Shown here piece by piece: positions 48,814-58,811 of a stretch of 64,000 bases of DNA (position 1 is its first letter; every line of letters begins with the position of its first letter). The notes under the pieces were generated by a model, which did not search any database, was not told where the DNA came from, and saw only the letters and a program-made list of their open reading frames with translations. The DNA lies in the NCBI GenBank assembly GCA_959603585.1, contig CAUGYD010000002.1, positions 124,001-188,000 of the forward strand, given 5' to 3'. The translations under genes were made by a program, and so were the position numbers. The DNA is from Scatosoma sp900555925. GTDB taxonomy: Bacteria > Bacillota > Clostridia > Christensenellales > Borkfalkiaceae.

Positions 48814-51800
48814 TTATTTCCGACGTTTCTTCAAAACAAACCCGACTGCGGCCCCGACGCCGAAGAGCGGAATTCCCAAAGCTCCGTTGCAACCCGAAGA
48901 TTCGCTGTCGGAGCCTTTTTGTTCCGTCGATACGGAAACCAATTCTTTCGTTGCGTTTTCTAAATTTTCAGCGGCAATTTCCGTCTGTTTCAAGGTCGGC
49001 GCGTCGAGAGCCAAAATCCTCTCCGCATCTTTTAACGCCTTTTCAACGGCGGCATAGGATTCCGCCGTATAATCGGATTTCTTCAATGCCTTTACTTCTT
49101 CTATTGCGCCGTTTAATACCGTTTTGTCGCCCAAAGCAATCAGTGAATTTTCCGCTTTCTTCAATTCCGATAAAACCTCGTCTATTTCTTTTTGGGAAAC
49201 GATATTGCTTGCAAAAATCTCCTCTGCAGAAGTTAAAGTCTCTAAATAATATCCGTAAGAAATTTTTGTATACGCTTCTTCAAAATAAGTTTCTTTGCAT
49301 TTTTTTATCTCATCTTCGAGAGCCGTCTTATCCTGATGAATATTGACGAGCGCGTCAATGGCGTCCTTCAACTGGAACGAAGCCACGCCGACAGAATTTT
49401 GAACAGCATAAGGGTCGCCGATAATTTCTAGTGCCACGGTGAGCTTTTGCGCCATTTCCGCCCAGCTTTCAGGCGTATAATCCGATTCGTTCAGGCTTTC
49501 CGCGATTCCGATATAAATATTAATTGCGTCGGTATCGATTCCGGCGGATACCCATACTCTCGCAGTCGCTTTAACTCCGAAAGCGTTGGACAGGCGACCG
49601 AGGGAAGATACGTCTACATCTGCCGTAAAGTTATACCACCCCGCCGATTTTCTGTCATAATCCTCCGTTGTCCAGCCGTTTACGGGAACCGTTACCGTAT
49701 TTCCGTTGACGGTAGCAAACTCTACCGTTTCAGGCAGAAGCGACAATACATCATTACGCTTTTCATACAGAGCTACGGCGCGCTGCACTGTTTCCGACTG
49801 ATAATCGAGAGCATCTTCCGGCTCCGTATTTGCACAGCCGTTTTCCTCGCCGAGTTCCATAATCCATAAATCGCGGACGGAAATACCTATGGAACCGGCA
49901 TGCACGGCAATATATCCTGCCTCCATATCCGCGCGATCATTGCGAACCGTATAGACGGGTGTTCCGTTGATGCTCACGGAAAGAATATCGTTGACGGAAA
50001 TCACGCGGAACACAAAATCGGAAGGACTGAATCCGATCGCTTGGATATTTGTGGGACCGAATTCCTGTGAACCGCCGTTTACGCCGTCGTAAGCGCCTAC
50101 TCGTCCTCCGTTTTCCACGAATACCACATAGCCGTTATTGCCGTTCAGACTGCCCGTGTACGTCGTCTTATATAATTCAAAGCCGACGAGTCCTGAGGCA
50201 ATGTCCGTCATGGAAAATCTGCCTTCTATGACAAAATTTTTATACTTTTTCCCTGTAAAGGCAATCGCACGCCCCCAATCACCCGTTCCCGAAACCGAGA
50301 GCGTTCCATCCTTCAAAGTCCAATCGGAACCGCCGAGCTCATTCCAATCGGAAAGAATGGTTTCATCGAGCAGGCTTTCGGCACGCGGAAGGTCGGAGGA
50401 ATCAAAGCTGGAAAATACGGAAATTTCCTGAAATACGCTTCGCCCATTGAACATTCCGCCCCCGCGTCCTATGTTGTAAGCACGGATATATCGGAAAGAT
50501 CGCGGCGTATAAGTAATCACCTGTCCGGCATACATCTGGTCTTTGTATTCTCCGTCTCTTCCCCTTTCTCCCGTGACGTCCTTCATTGAGCCGTCCGTAT
50601 CGTTATTGAAAATACTTTCCCAATTTTTGAAATCGGAAGAAACCTGAATGATGACATCCTCAAACGGCCAGTCGTTCCAGAAAGAAACGACCGCCTTATC
50701 CGTATTATATTCTTTTCCGAGATCCACTACCGCCCAACCTGTCGTATTTTCGGCGGTAAATACCTCGGTATAAGGGTCATGATACCCGTCCGTAACGACG
50801 CTGCCCGTCGCCACCTCGCTCTTTTCGTCCGAAACGGTGATTTCCTTTTCAAACGTCCTGTCATAGAATGTGACGGGTTTACCAAGCGCAATATTTTCGC
50901 TGTTTTCCGTAATGAAATAATCCCTGTCCACAGTCCGACTGAGCTCTCCGTTTTTATAAGCGGCGGCTCGCAGGGGAATATATTCCCATTTTCCGTCCTC
51001 GCCGAGCTTTATTTCTTCCTCATAGAGAAAGGTTCCCTCTCCCGGCCTACCGTCTGCAAAAACCTTCGGATAAGAGCCGTCCAACGTATAATAGAGCGAT
51101 ACATTCTTTTGAGCGGTTGTGAGCCTTACCGTCTGGCTTCCCGTATAAGTTCCCGATTCCAAGGAAACGCGAGGGAGTTCCAAGCCCTCGTCGATAACGA
51201 TTTCTTCGCCTTCCAACTTATAAATTTTCACCTCTCCCGGCAGAAAACTTTCGGTAAACTCCCCGTCCGAGATTTCAACGGAAGTCCTTGCAGGTTGCCC
51301 GAGCGTCTCCTCCAAATTCATGGGGTCGGGGAGATTCTCGGAATCGATTGTCGGAGAAATCTCCGTCAGACCCTCTACGCCGGAATCTGCGGAAATCGTA
51401 AACGTGCCTTCCCTGCTTTCGGAGGTAGAGTTGTTCATCAGCATGATATATTTTTCCGAATCGTCCTTTGAGGTAAAAAGACTGATGATATAATTATCCG
51501 TTTTACTTTCCGGCTGAATCAGAAAATTTTTGGGAAGAACTTCCGCTCCCTCTGCCGTATTTGCGCCTGAATGATAGGCGTGCATACAGTCGATTCCCAT
51601 GAGCAGGTCGCCAAGTTGACGCACCTGCCAATTATAACAGACCGCTGGGGCATACAATTCCGTTTTATTCCCCTCTTGATCGATTACGTGATCGCGCATA
51701 TCCTCGCCGCCGTCCTCGACAGACACGCGGTCGGGAGAGACCCAGCAGAAATGAGAGATGCTCTTAAAACCGTAAGCGATATAGGTGGACATATTCCAAC

Positions 51801-52566
51801 GGAATTCGTCCTCGTCGGGTTTCCTCATGCCTGCCCACCACCCCGTTTGCGTAAATCCGCCCGTCTTCATGCGTCCATGTTCCCATGCGGCACGGCGTAT
51901 CGTCTCCATATCCGCGAAATACGAGCTTCTTACTTCTTCCGTTGCCGTAAAGGGATAATGGTCGTAATAGAGATACTCCATATTTTCCGCGCCGACCGTT
52001 TCGATCCAGTTGTTTACATATTGTTCATATGTACCGCCCAAAGCCGTCGTTCCCGCATAGTTCGGATACAGATTGACAAACGGAGATCGCTCGGAATCCG
52101 CAGACAGATATTGATGAAATAATTCTTTCGTGGAATTGAATTGCGAAGCGCTGGGCTCATCTTTTACATAATATCCGAGGCAGTGTTTCAAGTCGTTCAT
52201 CAACGCTTCGTCGTACTCAAATTGTCCGTCCGCCGTATAAATATAGCTCATGCCATATTTTGCATAGATTTTTTCCACTTCACGATAATCGGTTTTCTGT
52301 CCTATCGCGGAGGAATAGCCGGGGTGCCAGATAAAATTCATTCCTGCTTCGGCGAGCTCCTTCGTCTGAAAATCGTAAGAAGCAATATCGAAATCGTAAT
52401 ATCCTTTCCAAGTGGAAAGAAGAAATTCATTTATGGTATTCCTCGGCATATCTTCTGCCCCCGTTTCCTCCGCTCTCGTTAAAGCCAGTCCGTAAGCGCC
52501 CGATACAGCCATTGCCGAAATCATGATCGCCGCAAGGGCACATTTCAGATTCCTTTTCCTTTTCAT
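48814..52566 (-). CDS. Large secreted glycosidase-like protein with CHB_HEX_C, F5/8C, LamG-like and FIVAR regions
   Basis: This 1250-residue protein has a signal peptide (1-32). A TIM-barrel-like catalytic candidate (about 45-340) has LGYYVKDEPS at 130-139 and YLYYDHYPF at 198-206, giving acid residues usable by a retaining glycosidase. A beta-sandwich (about 345-450), a chitobiase/hexosaminidase C-terminal domain (465-552, SLYYTLDGSYP), an F5/8C discoidin domain (555-720) and a LamG/DUF1080-like domain (735-895) follow. A bacterial Ig-like domain and FIVAR repeats lead to a Ser-rich stretch, then Gly-Cys, a hydrophobic helix and a KKRRK tail. I cannot name its GH family. It ends the operon, with AAGGAG before the ATG. 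Confidence 0.8.
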   Translation of the reverse strand: MKRKRNLKCALAAIMISAMAVSGAYGLALTRAEETGAEDMPRNTINEFLLSTWKGYYDFDIASYDFQTKELAEAGMNFIWHPGYSSAIGQKTDYREVEKIYAKYGMSYIYTADGQFEYDEALMNDLKHCLGYYVKDEPSASQFNSTKELFHQYLSADSERSPFVNLYPNYAGTTALGGTYEQYVNNWIETVGAENMEYLYYDHYPFTATEEVRSSYFADMETIRRAAWEHGRMKTGGFTQTGWWAGMRKPDEDEFRWNMSTYIAYGFKSISHFCWVSPDRVSVEDGGEDMRDHVIDQEGNKTELYAPAVCYNWQVRQLGDLLMGIDCMHAYHSGANTAEGAEVLPKNFLIQPESKTDNYIISLFTSKDDSEKYIMLMNNSTSESREGTFTISADSGVEGLTEISPTIDSENLPDPMNLEETLGQPARTSVEISDGEFTESFLPGEVKIYKLEGEEIVIDEGLELPRVSLESGTYTGSQTVRLTTAQKNVSLYYTLDGSYPKVFADGRPGEGTFLYEEEIKLGEDGKWEYIPLRAAAYKNGELSRTVDRDYFITENSENIALGKPVTFYDRTFEKEITVSDEKSEVATGSVVTDGYHDPYTEVFTAENTTGWAVVDLGKEYNTDKAVVSFWNDWPFEDVIIQVSSDFKNWESIFNNDTDGSMKDVTGERGRDGEYKDQMYAGQVITYTPRSFRYIRAYNIGRGGGMFNGRSVFQEISVFSSFDSSDLPRAESLLDETILSDWNELGGSDWTLKDGTLSVSGTGDWGRAIAFTGKKYKNFVIEGRFSMTDIASGLVGFELYKTTYTGSLNGNNGYVVFVENGGRVGAYDGVNGGSQEFGPTNIQAIGFSPSDFVFRVISVNDILSVSINGTPVYTVRNDRADMEAGYIAVHAGSIGISVRDLWIMELGEENGCANTEPEDALDYQSETVQRAVALYEKRNDVLSLLPETVEFATVNGNTVTVPVNGWTTEDYDRKSAGWYNFTADVDVSSLGRLSNAFGVKATARVWVSAGIDTDAINIYIGIAESLNESDYTPESWAEMAQKLTVALEIIGDPYAVQNSVGVASFQLKDAIDALVNIHQDKTALEDEIKKCKETYFEEAYTKISYGYYLETLTSAEEIFASNIVSQKEIDEVLSELKKAENSLIALGDKTVLNGAIEEVKALKKSDYTAESYAAVEKALKDAERILALDAPTLKQTEIAAENLENATKELVSVSTEQKGSDSESSGCNGALGIPLFGVGAAVGFVLKKRRK

Positions 52567-52635
52567 TTTCCTTTTTCTCCTTATCCCTTCTATGTTTCTC
52601 GTCCACCTTTCGACGGACGGGAAACGAATAAATTT

Positions 52636-55600
52636 TTATCTTCTCTTTTTCAAAACCAAAGCGGCCCCCGCAAATAACAGGCAACTTCCCGCCGAAATTC
52701 CCGCCACGCTCCTGCAGCCTTTCCCTTCGGAAGATGAAGAAGATTCAGACGAGAATGAGGACGAGGAGCCCGAACTATCTGTTTCAATATGCTCCAATGC
52801 TGCGACGGCGTCTTCAATAGCGGCTTCCGCCTCGGCTACCTCCTCCGCCGTAGCACCTGCCTGGTCGAGCAAAAGTTCGGCTTCGGCAATCGCCGTTTTC
52901 AGGCCTTCGAAAGAGAGCTGCGTATAATCTTCGGCGGAATATTCCCTTGCCGAAGAAAGTTTTTCCTTTAAGCCTACAAGACTGACGAGAGCATTTATCT
53001 TCTCCCGCAAGGCAGTTTCCGCCTCGTCATAAACGGATTGTATCTCCTTCCTTGCCGCCGTTTCTTCCGCTTTTAAGAGCTGTTCCTTTAACGCATCGAA
53101 ACTATTTTTGGTATAATCCTCTTCATTCAGCGACTTCGCCGTCTCCATCAACGCCTTCAAAGCGGAAGAATCCCCGTATTTTACCAACCCTTTCACGGCC
53201 GCGTCGAGCGCTGCGTAAGCCTGCTTTGCCTCTTCGGCGGAAACTTCGGATTGAGTCAACATCGCTTCCGCCTCTTCCAAAGCGTCTTCCAATGCAGCAT
53301 AAGTTGCCTGCGTGTATTCGTCAGCCTTATATCCCGCTTCCTTTACCGTTTTGATCAAAGCGGACAAAGCAGACAAATCCGCCTTTTCCTGTAAGGCATC
53401 GATAGCTTCCGCCAAAATCTTCAAAGCGTCCTCGGCCTCTTTTACGGAAGCATCGGCGTCGGCATAAACGGCTTCGGCGTCCGCAAGTGCCTCCGTCAGC
53501 CCTGCAACTCCGTCCGATAAATATTTATCGACGTCGATAGCCTTTGCTTCGTCGATAGCCGCTTTAAGCGCAGTCTTATCCTTTGCACGAAGTATCAAAT
53601 CGGAAACTGCCTTTTCGAGCGCCGCGGTACATTCGTCCACCTGTTGCTGACTCGCTTTTCCGTCAACGGCTATACGTTCTGCGGCATTTAAGGCATTTTT
53701 CAACATCGTCCAGGAATCGGAGGTATAATCCTCCTCTTTGAGAGCGTTCGCCGATTCAATCGCGGTCTCCAATGCTGTTTTATCGGCGGCAGGCAGGACG
53801 GTGACTGTGATGGATAATCCGTCCAGCGTTCCGAAAATATCCGAAACATGTTCGGGAAGCTCCGTTTCGAGCGTAAAAATATATTCCCCTGCCGTATTTC
53901 CGTTGTAATTTTCCGAATTCCAAATTGCCGCCACCTCGGTTTCCTTTCCGTCCGTCATTTCAATCGTTACGCTTTCGTGAAGGCTCGAAATAACCTCCTC
54001 CTTCGTCGTACCGTTTGCGACCTCTATGGCGTCAAGGTCTGCCTTTACGGACTTGACGGCTTTTTCTAAAACTACATCATCCGGAACGCTTTCCCCTCCG
54101 TATACCTCTATTTCCGTAAAATTCGTATTGGAATCCGCGCCGCCGTTTCCGAGATTCGTATTCGTCAGGCGAATATATCTCGCAGATACATTGCAAGTAA
54201 ATACATTGCCCATTTCTTCGGGCGTCGGCATATCCATTTTTGAATCCACGCCGATTTGTCCGTTCCAGCCCGTATCGTCCCTCGTTTCTTCCGTACAGCC
54301 CACTTTTCCGCCGTCATACACCTTTATTCCGTCCGCTTCCAAAGTGTCACAGCAGCTGAATATCGTCGTTACTCCCGTCTTAAATTCGGGGTCGTCGGAA
54401 GCCTGAATAATGACGTTCTGGAAACACCATTTTGCCAAAAAGTATACCTTGACTTCGGAAATGTCGCAACTCTTTCCGAGATCGAGGAAAGCCCAACCCT
54501 GAACGTTTGCCGCGGTGGAATTGACATTAAAGCCCATCCAATCCGTATTCTGTCCGTCCGTCATCACATTTCCCTTCGTGGAAATATCATAGCAGCCCGT
54601 GCCGTCGATTCCCTGTCCGTCGGGGAAATAGTTATACATGGTCAGGACCTCGTTCATGTCCGTCAACGAACGGAACGTTATCTCTTTACCGAGGGCTTGA
54701 TTTCCGTAAGCCCCCTCGACGACCTTATATTGATAATCGGCGGGATAGCTCTGTTTCCCGTCGACGACGGCAATTGCGCGGAGCGCTACCGCGCCTGTTT
54801 TTCCCGAAAGGTCTACGGGACCTTCATACAACGCGGATTCTTCCGTGGGATAACTGCCGTCTAACGTATAATAGATTTTTGCATCGGCATAAGAAGAAGT
54901 AAGTTCCACGGTTTCGAGACTTTCGTAAGTGCCCGATTCAACGGAAGCCTTCGGCGCCGCAAGGCCTGAAGTGCGCGCATAGACCTCTATTTCCGAAATG
55001 GCGGTATTTTCGTCCGCACCGCCGTTTTGTTCGGGCGTTCCGCAATTATTCGTAAAGCGGACATATCTGGCGGAAACATTACAGGAAAAAATATTTCCTT
55101 CCGCCTGCTTTGAGTCCACGCCTTCCCTGCCATTCCAGCCCGTTTCTCCCTTTGTTTCCTCCGTACAGCCTACTTTTCCGCCGTCATAGACCGTTGTCCC
55201 TTCCGAAGACAATGTATCGCAGACACTGAATATCGTCGCCACGTCTTTTTGGAACAACGCATCGTCAGACACCTGAACGACGACGTCCATAAAACACCAT
55301 GCCGCCAACATATGTACTTTGACGGCAGAAATATCGTAGCTCTTTCCGAGGTCGAGATATGCCCATCCTCTCACGCCCGCCCAAGTAGAATTGACCGTAT
55401 ATCCGCCCCATTCGCTGTTGACACCGTCCGTCATAACATTACCGCCTGCGGAAATGTCGTAACAGCCCGTGCCGTCGATCCCTCCGTTATTCGGAAAATA
55501 ACTGTACATGGTCAAAGTTTCGTTCATATCCATCAACGAACGGAACGTCACTTCTTTTCCGAGAGCGACATTTTCCGTCTTGATTTCCTCAGGAACGTTT

Positions 55601-55710
55601 TCCCCGCGATGCTCGCTCATTTCCGCCAAAGCGGCTGTGCCTCCCAGCGTTCCGACGCCGAACAACACCGCCAAACCCGCCGAAGCGAATGACTTAAAAA
55701 AAGCTTTCAT
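52636..55710 (-). CDS. Secreted adhesin-like glycan-binding protein: two F5/8C domains, CHB_HEX_C, Ig-like domain and FIVAR repeats
   Basis: This 1024-residue protein has a signal peptide (1-30) and no catalytic domain that I can see. Two very similar discoidin-type domains (47-245 and 337-538) each contain GKE-TFRSL, GIDGTGCYDIS and VYDGGKVGCTEET, and flank a CHB_HEX_C domain (252-330). An Ig-like domain (about 555-640), five or more FIVAR three-helix repeats (about 650-985) and a poly-Ser stretch follow. The end is KGC, a hydrophobic helix and KKRR, the same anchor plan as its neighbour. It probably binds a host or dietary glycan for the operon's enzymes. GGGAGG precedes the ATG. Confidence 0.85.
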   Translation of the reverse strand: MKAFFKSFASAGLAVLFGVGTLGGTAALAEMSEHRGENVPEEIKTENVALGKEVTFRSLMDMNETLTMYSYFPNNGGIDGTGCYDISAGGNVMTDGVNSEWGGYTVNSTWAGVRGWAYLDLGKSYDISAVKVHMLAAWCFMDVVVQVSDDALFQKDVATIFSVCDTLSSEGTTVYDGGKVGCTEETKGETGWNGREGVDSKQAEGNIFSCNVSARYVRFTNNCGTPEQNGGADENTAISEIEVYARTSGLAAPKASVESGTYESLETVELTSSYADAKIYYTLDGSYPTEESALYEGPVDLSGKTGAVALRAIAVVDGKQSYPADYQYKVVEGAYGNQALGKEITFRSLTDMNEVLTMYNYFPDGQGIDGTGCYDISTKGNVMTDGQNTDWMGFNVNSTAANVQGWAFLDLGKSCDISEVKVYFLAKWCFQNVIIQASDDPEFKTGVTTIFSCCDTLEADGIKVYDGGKVGCTEETRDDTGWNGQIGVDSKMDMPTPEEMGNVFTCNVSARYIRLTNTNLGNGGADSNTNFTEIEVYGGESVPDDVVLEKAVKSVKADLDAIEVANGTTKEEVISSLHESVTIEMTDGKETEVAAIWNSENYNGNTAGEYIFTLETELPEHVSDIFGTLDGLSITVTVLPAADKTALETAIESANALKEEDYTSDSWTMLKNALNAAERIAVDGKASQQQVDECTAALEKAVSDLILRAKDKTALKAAIDEAKAIDVDKYLSDGVAGLTEALADAEAVYADADASVKEAEDALKILAEAIDALQEKADLSALSALIKTVKEAGYKADEYTQATYAALEDALEEAEAMLTQSEVSAEEAKQAYAALDAAVKGLVKYGDSSALKALMETAKSLNEEDYTKNSFDALKEQLLKAEETAARKEIQSVYDEAETALREKINALVSLVGLKEKLSSAREYSAEDYTQLSFEGLKTAIAEAELLLDQAGATAEEVAEAEAAIEDAVAALEHIETDSSGSSSSFSSESSSSSEGKGCRSVAGISAGSCLLFAGAALVLKKRR
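54097..54702 (-). repeat. Second copy of the duplicated F5/8C-domain coding segment
   Basis: It encodes residues 337-538 and aligns with the first copy at a constant offset of 290 residues over its first 150 positions. Nucleotide similarity is clear by eye around the GCYDIS and VYDGGKVGCTEET codons, which shows an internal tandem duplication. Confidence 0.85.
54976..55572 (-). repeat. First copy of the duplicated F5/8C-domain coding segment
   Basis: It encodes residues 47-245 of the same adhesin. The copies are separated by the CHB_HEX_C domain, so the duplicated unit may have been F5/8C plus linker. Confidence 0.85.
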
Positions 55711-55731
55711 AATTTTCCTCCCGATTTCTAT

Positions 55732-57999
55732 TTATTTTCTCATCAAAACGATATTATCTACGACGATATCGCTCGCCATCCATACGTCAAAGGTCAACGT
55801 AGTACAAGCTTCCGTCGGAACAAAGCTAAAAGAAATATGATAGAATCCGTCCTCCCCCTTTACGGGAATATTCGATTCCGTTCCCACGGACTGCGTTTCG
55901 TTCTTCATATCGATACCGCCCTGTCCATCGTTCGAAAGCCTTATAAAAGTGACATCATATCCTGTCCCGAACGTAATCGGCATATAACAGCTGTTTCCTT
56001 CAATGACGAAATTATCAAAGTTCACCGAATTGATTTTAATATCAAATTCCACGGTGTACGACTTTCCCGCTTCAAACGTCATGGGACAGAAGTTTCCGCC
56101 TAGAGCCAAAAAGGTAGCGGTATTTTCGTTCACCAAACGGCAGCCTTTACCGTCCCTTCCGTCTGTCTCCGAAGCGACAAAACCGAGTCCGAACCCCTTT
56201 TCGGGAGCCTTGAACGAATCGAAATCGACAAACAGCATTTTATCGGAGGTCACCTCGAAAGACAAAACGGCGTCTTCCGCAAATTTTATATTTAATTTTT
56301 CCTGCAAAACCACCTGTTCGAGATAATCGGATTTTAAGGTCAGCGAAGCGCCGTTCGCGAGATAATCCGTCCCTTTGACGAGCGTCCCTCGGGAATCGGA
56401 AATTTCTGCTTCTTCAAGCGAATACCCCGCAGTCTGTACCTCAAAGAGCATATCCTTCCCGTCCAAAGCATAATTGAAGTTTTCCCCTGTAATGCCGAGG
56501 GAATATTTATTGACTCGAACGACGATATTTTGTTTTCCAAGGGAAGTATAGACTGTAATTTTATTGACGCTTCCCGCCGTCAGATTTGCGATATATTCCC
56601 CGTCCAGCATAAACTTTCCACCGGCGGCCGACCAGCTTCCCTCAGGAAGCGCCTCTCCCGCAATCGACGCGCCTATGACGGAGACCTCTCCAAAATCGAA
56701 TACGAGGTCCTCAGATGCCCCCGCAGCCACCTCCGTTTCCGTCTTTTCCAAAATCGTCATAAATCCGGTCTTGGGGGCTATCTGAATGTTATCGATGAGA
56801 AAGGACGACTGCATCCAGACGGGAAGTTCAAAGGAAGTAAATCCGCTTTCGTATACAAATTCGGCGTAAAACCGCCAGATACCGTCGATCTCGGTAAACG
56901 AATAAGCCGTACATTTGCTTTCCGCGGTAAAATATAATCCGTCCGTTTCGTTATAGCGAATAAAACCGATATCGGCATTATTGGCCGCCGTTTTGAAATA
57001 TACGGGAATAAATAAATCGGATACACTGCTCGTTCCCTCGACGATCTCTTCCAATTTAAGTTCAAAGGACAGCGCATATTTTTCTCCTTCCGTAAAGGAA
57101 TAATCGATATTCCCTTCACCGATGTTGAGCAAAGTTCCCGATTTTTGATTGACGATCCGACAAGAATTTCCGGCGATTCCGTTCGTGTCTTCGGAAATTT
57201 CCAAATCCTGTCCGAATCCGTTGACCTTAGAAGAAAAAGCGTCGAAATCAAAGCGCAGAAGTTCGTTTATTTCCATTCCCTTAATGATGACGCAATTTTC
57301 GTATTTTCCTTCGCCGTCGAAAATCCTGATATCGTATACGCCGTCAAAAAGAGTTTCGAGATAGGCCTTTTTGAAGGTCAATCTTCCGTCGGAATAACTC
57401 CAAGCGCCTCCGCCGACCTCGGCCCCGCAAACGGTAACCTTTGCCGGTATCCCGCCGCCGAAATCTACGGAAAATCCGACGTCCGCCACGGAATATTTTT
57501 TCACTCTTTCCGTATCGGTAAAGTTAATTCCGTCTATCTCCACCGTGACGAGAAATTCGGCCGCTCCTCCGTCCGTCACGAGCGTAAAGACATGTTCGCC
57601 CGCAGACAGAGTTTTTAAGTAGGAAGCCTTTAACGTCAGGCGGGAAGCCAGCCTTTCAAATCCCAACGAAGGGACTGCTTTTCCGTCCACCAAAAGCTCG
57701 GAGAACGTTCCGCCGTTATATTTCACCGTAAAGGATAAATCAGCTTCTTCCTCACCTAAATCGGCGACGGCGGAGGACGGTTGAATCGACGGCGTTTTAT
57801 CTTCCTCGATTTGAGATGACGAACCGCTGTCCGAAACGGAATCCTCGCCCGTGGCAGAATCACTTTCCGTCATAGAGGAGTTACTCTCCTGTAATGAAGA
57901 ATCGCTTCCGCTGTCGTTCGTTCCCGTGCCGCCGCAGGAAACGGCGGCAAACGCCATCATGAGACACATCGTAAAAATAAAAATTCTTTTCGCCTTCAT
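55732..57999 (-). CDS. Large lipoprotein with repeated X2-like and jelly-roll carbohydrate-binding domains
   Basis: This 755-residue lipoprotein has lipobox AAVSC with Cys22, then a Ser/Asp-rich linker to about residue 70. The body alternates X2-like beta modules (KYNGGTFSELLVDGKAVP..., KYSVADVGFSVDFGGG..., KYSLGITGENFNYALDGKDMLFEVQTAGY with LTLKSDYLEQ-type ends) and two similar jelly-roll regions. Each jelly-roll runs from FDFDAFSSKVNGFG / VDFDSFKAPEKGFG to FELPVWMQSSFLIDNIQI / FDVWMASDIVVDNIVL, carrying CRIVN/CRLVNENTATFLALGG segments. No catalytic site is evident. It is probably a surface glycan-binding scaffold. AAAAGGGG precedes the ATG. Confidence 0.78.
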   Translation of the reverse strand: MKAKRIFIFTMCLMMAFAAVSCGGTGTNDSGSDSSLQESNSSMTESDSATGEDSVSDSGSSSQIEEDKTPSIQPSSAVADLGEEEADLSFTVKYNGGTFSELLVDGKAVPSLGFERLASRLTLKASYLKTLSAGEHVFTLVTDGGAAEFLVTVEIDGINFTDTERVKKYSVADVGFSVDFGGGIPAKVTVCGAEVGGGAWSYSDGRLTFKKAYLETLFDGVYDIRIFDGEGKYENCVIIKGMEINELLRFDFDAFSSKVNGFGQDLEISEDTNGIAGNSCRIVNQKSGTLLNIGEGNIDYSFTEGEKYALSFELKLEEIVEGTSSVSDLFIPVYFKTAANNADIGFIRYNETDGLYFTAESKCTAYSFTEIDGIWRFYAEFVYESGFTSFELPVWMQSSFLIDNIQIAPKTGFMTILEKTETEVAAGASEDLVFDFGEVSVIGASIAGEALPEGSWSAAGGKFMLDGEYIANLTAGSVNKITVYTSLGKQNIVVRVNKYSLGITGENFNYALDGKDMLFEVQTAGYSLEEAEISDSRGTLVKGTDYLANGASLTLKSDYLEQVVLQEKLNIKFAEDAVLSFEVTSDKMLFVDFDSFKAPEKGFGLGFVASETDGRDGKGCRLVNENTATFLALGGNFCPMTFEAGKSYTVEFDIKINSVNFDNFVIEGNSCYMPITFGTGYDVTFIRLSNDGQGGIDMKNETQSVGTESNIPVKGEDGFYHISFSFVPTEACTTLTFDVWMASDIVVDNIVLMRK

Positions 58000-58012
58000 A
58001 AACTTTCCCCTT

Positions 58013-58807
58013 TTATTTAATCAAATCGTCCAGCGGAATACCCTCGTCCGCCCTTTCATAACGGTTTTCTTCATTGGAAATCTCGGTCGCCGAAGAAAGA
58101 TCCCGAATTTTGAAATTATCGAAAGAGCAATCGTTATTTACCGATTGCAGGGAGATATAGCCCTTCACGTAATCGGTGGAAAGAACCGAGGACGAAAGCA
58201 CTTCTTTTCCGTCCACAAATACGGTCAAGACCGTCCCGACTGCCAAAATACGGATATTATGCCATACCGAAGGATAATAGGAATCGATATCCGGGATATC
58301 CTTTTCCACGATCCCGCCGGATATAGGCCCCCAAAGCGTGATTTTTCCGTTTTGTTGCATGAATACGCCAGTTCCTCCGCCCTCGGTCGTATAATATTTC
58401 CCGGGTATCTGCTGACGGATACCGATGACGGGCCAATAGGAAGTCGACGTTCCGCAACGGACGTCTACGCTGAGCTCAAAATCGCTGTATACGTTCCCCG
58501 TATATGTCATGATGGCGATATTTACCGTATCGGAATAGGCGTCGATATTACCAACTCTTTGTACGGCGCCGTCGACCAGCGTCCAACTATAATTGAATTC
58601 GTCGCTGCGGCGTTCGTTCTGCGTGGAAACGAAATGAAAAGCGAAATTTTCCTCTATCTCCGCCAATGAATCGAAACCGATTTCGCTATCCCATTCCGTA
58701 TCCTCCGCCGCATCTTCCGCGACAGCCGTTCCGCTTCCGCAGCCGAACGGAGACAGAAGAAGCGAAGTCGCCAAAGCAACACAAAATAATCCGGATAATC
58801 GTTTCAT
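58013..58807 (-). CDS. Lipoprotein with a DUF1080/LamG-like domain
   Basis: This 264-residue protein has a lipoprotein-type leader (LLLSPFGC, Cys23) and one concanavalin-like beta-sandwich. ELSVDVRCGTSTSYWPVIGIRQQ, SVWHNIRILAVGTVLTVFVDGKEVLSSS and GYISLQSVNNDCSFDNFKIRDL are typical of 3-keto-disaccharide hydrolase/LamG-like domains that bind or cleave glycans. GAGGGG precedes the ATG. It lies 4 nt after the stop of the next gene upstream in the operon. Confidence 0.78.
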   Translation of the reverse strand: MKRLSGLFCVALATSLLLSPFGCGSGTAVAEDAAEDTEWDSEIGFDSLAEIEENFAFHFVSTQNERRSDEFNYSWTLVDGAVQRVGNIDAYSDTVNIAIMTYTGNVYSDFELSVDVRCGTSTSYWPVIGIRQQIPGKYYTTEGGGTGVFMQQNGKITLWGPISGGIVEKDIPDIDSYYPSVWHNIRILAVGTVLTVFVDGKEVLSSSVLSTDYVKGYISLQSVNNDCSFDNFKIRDLSSATEISNEENRYERADEGIPLDDLIK

Positions 58808-58811
58808 TTGC

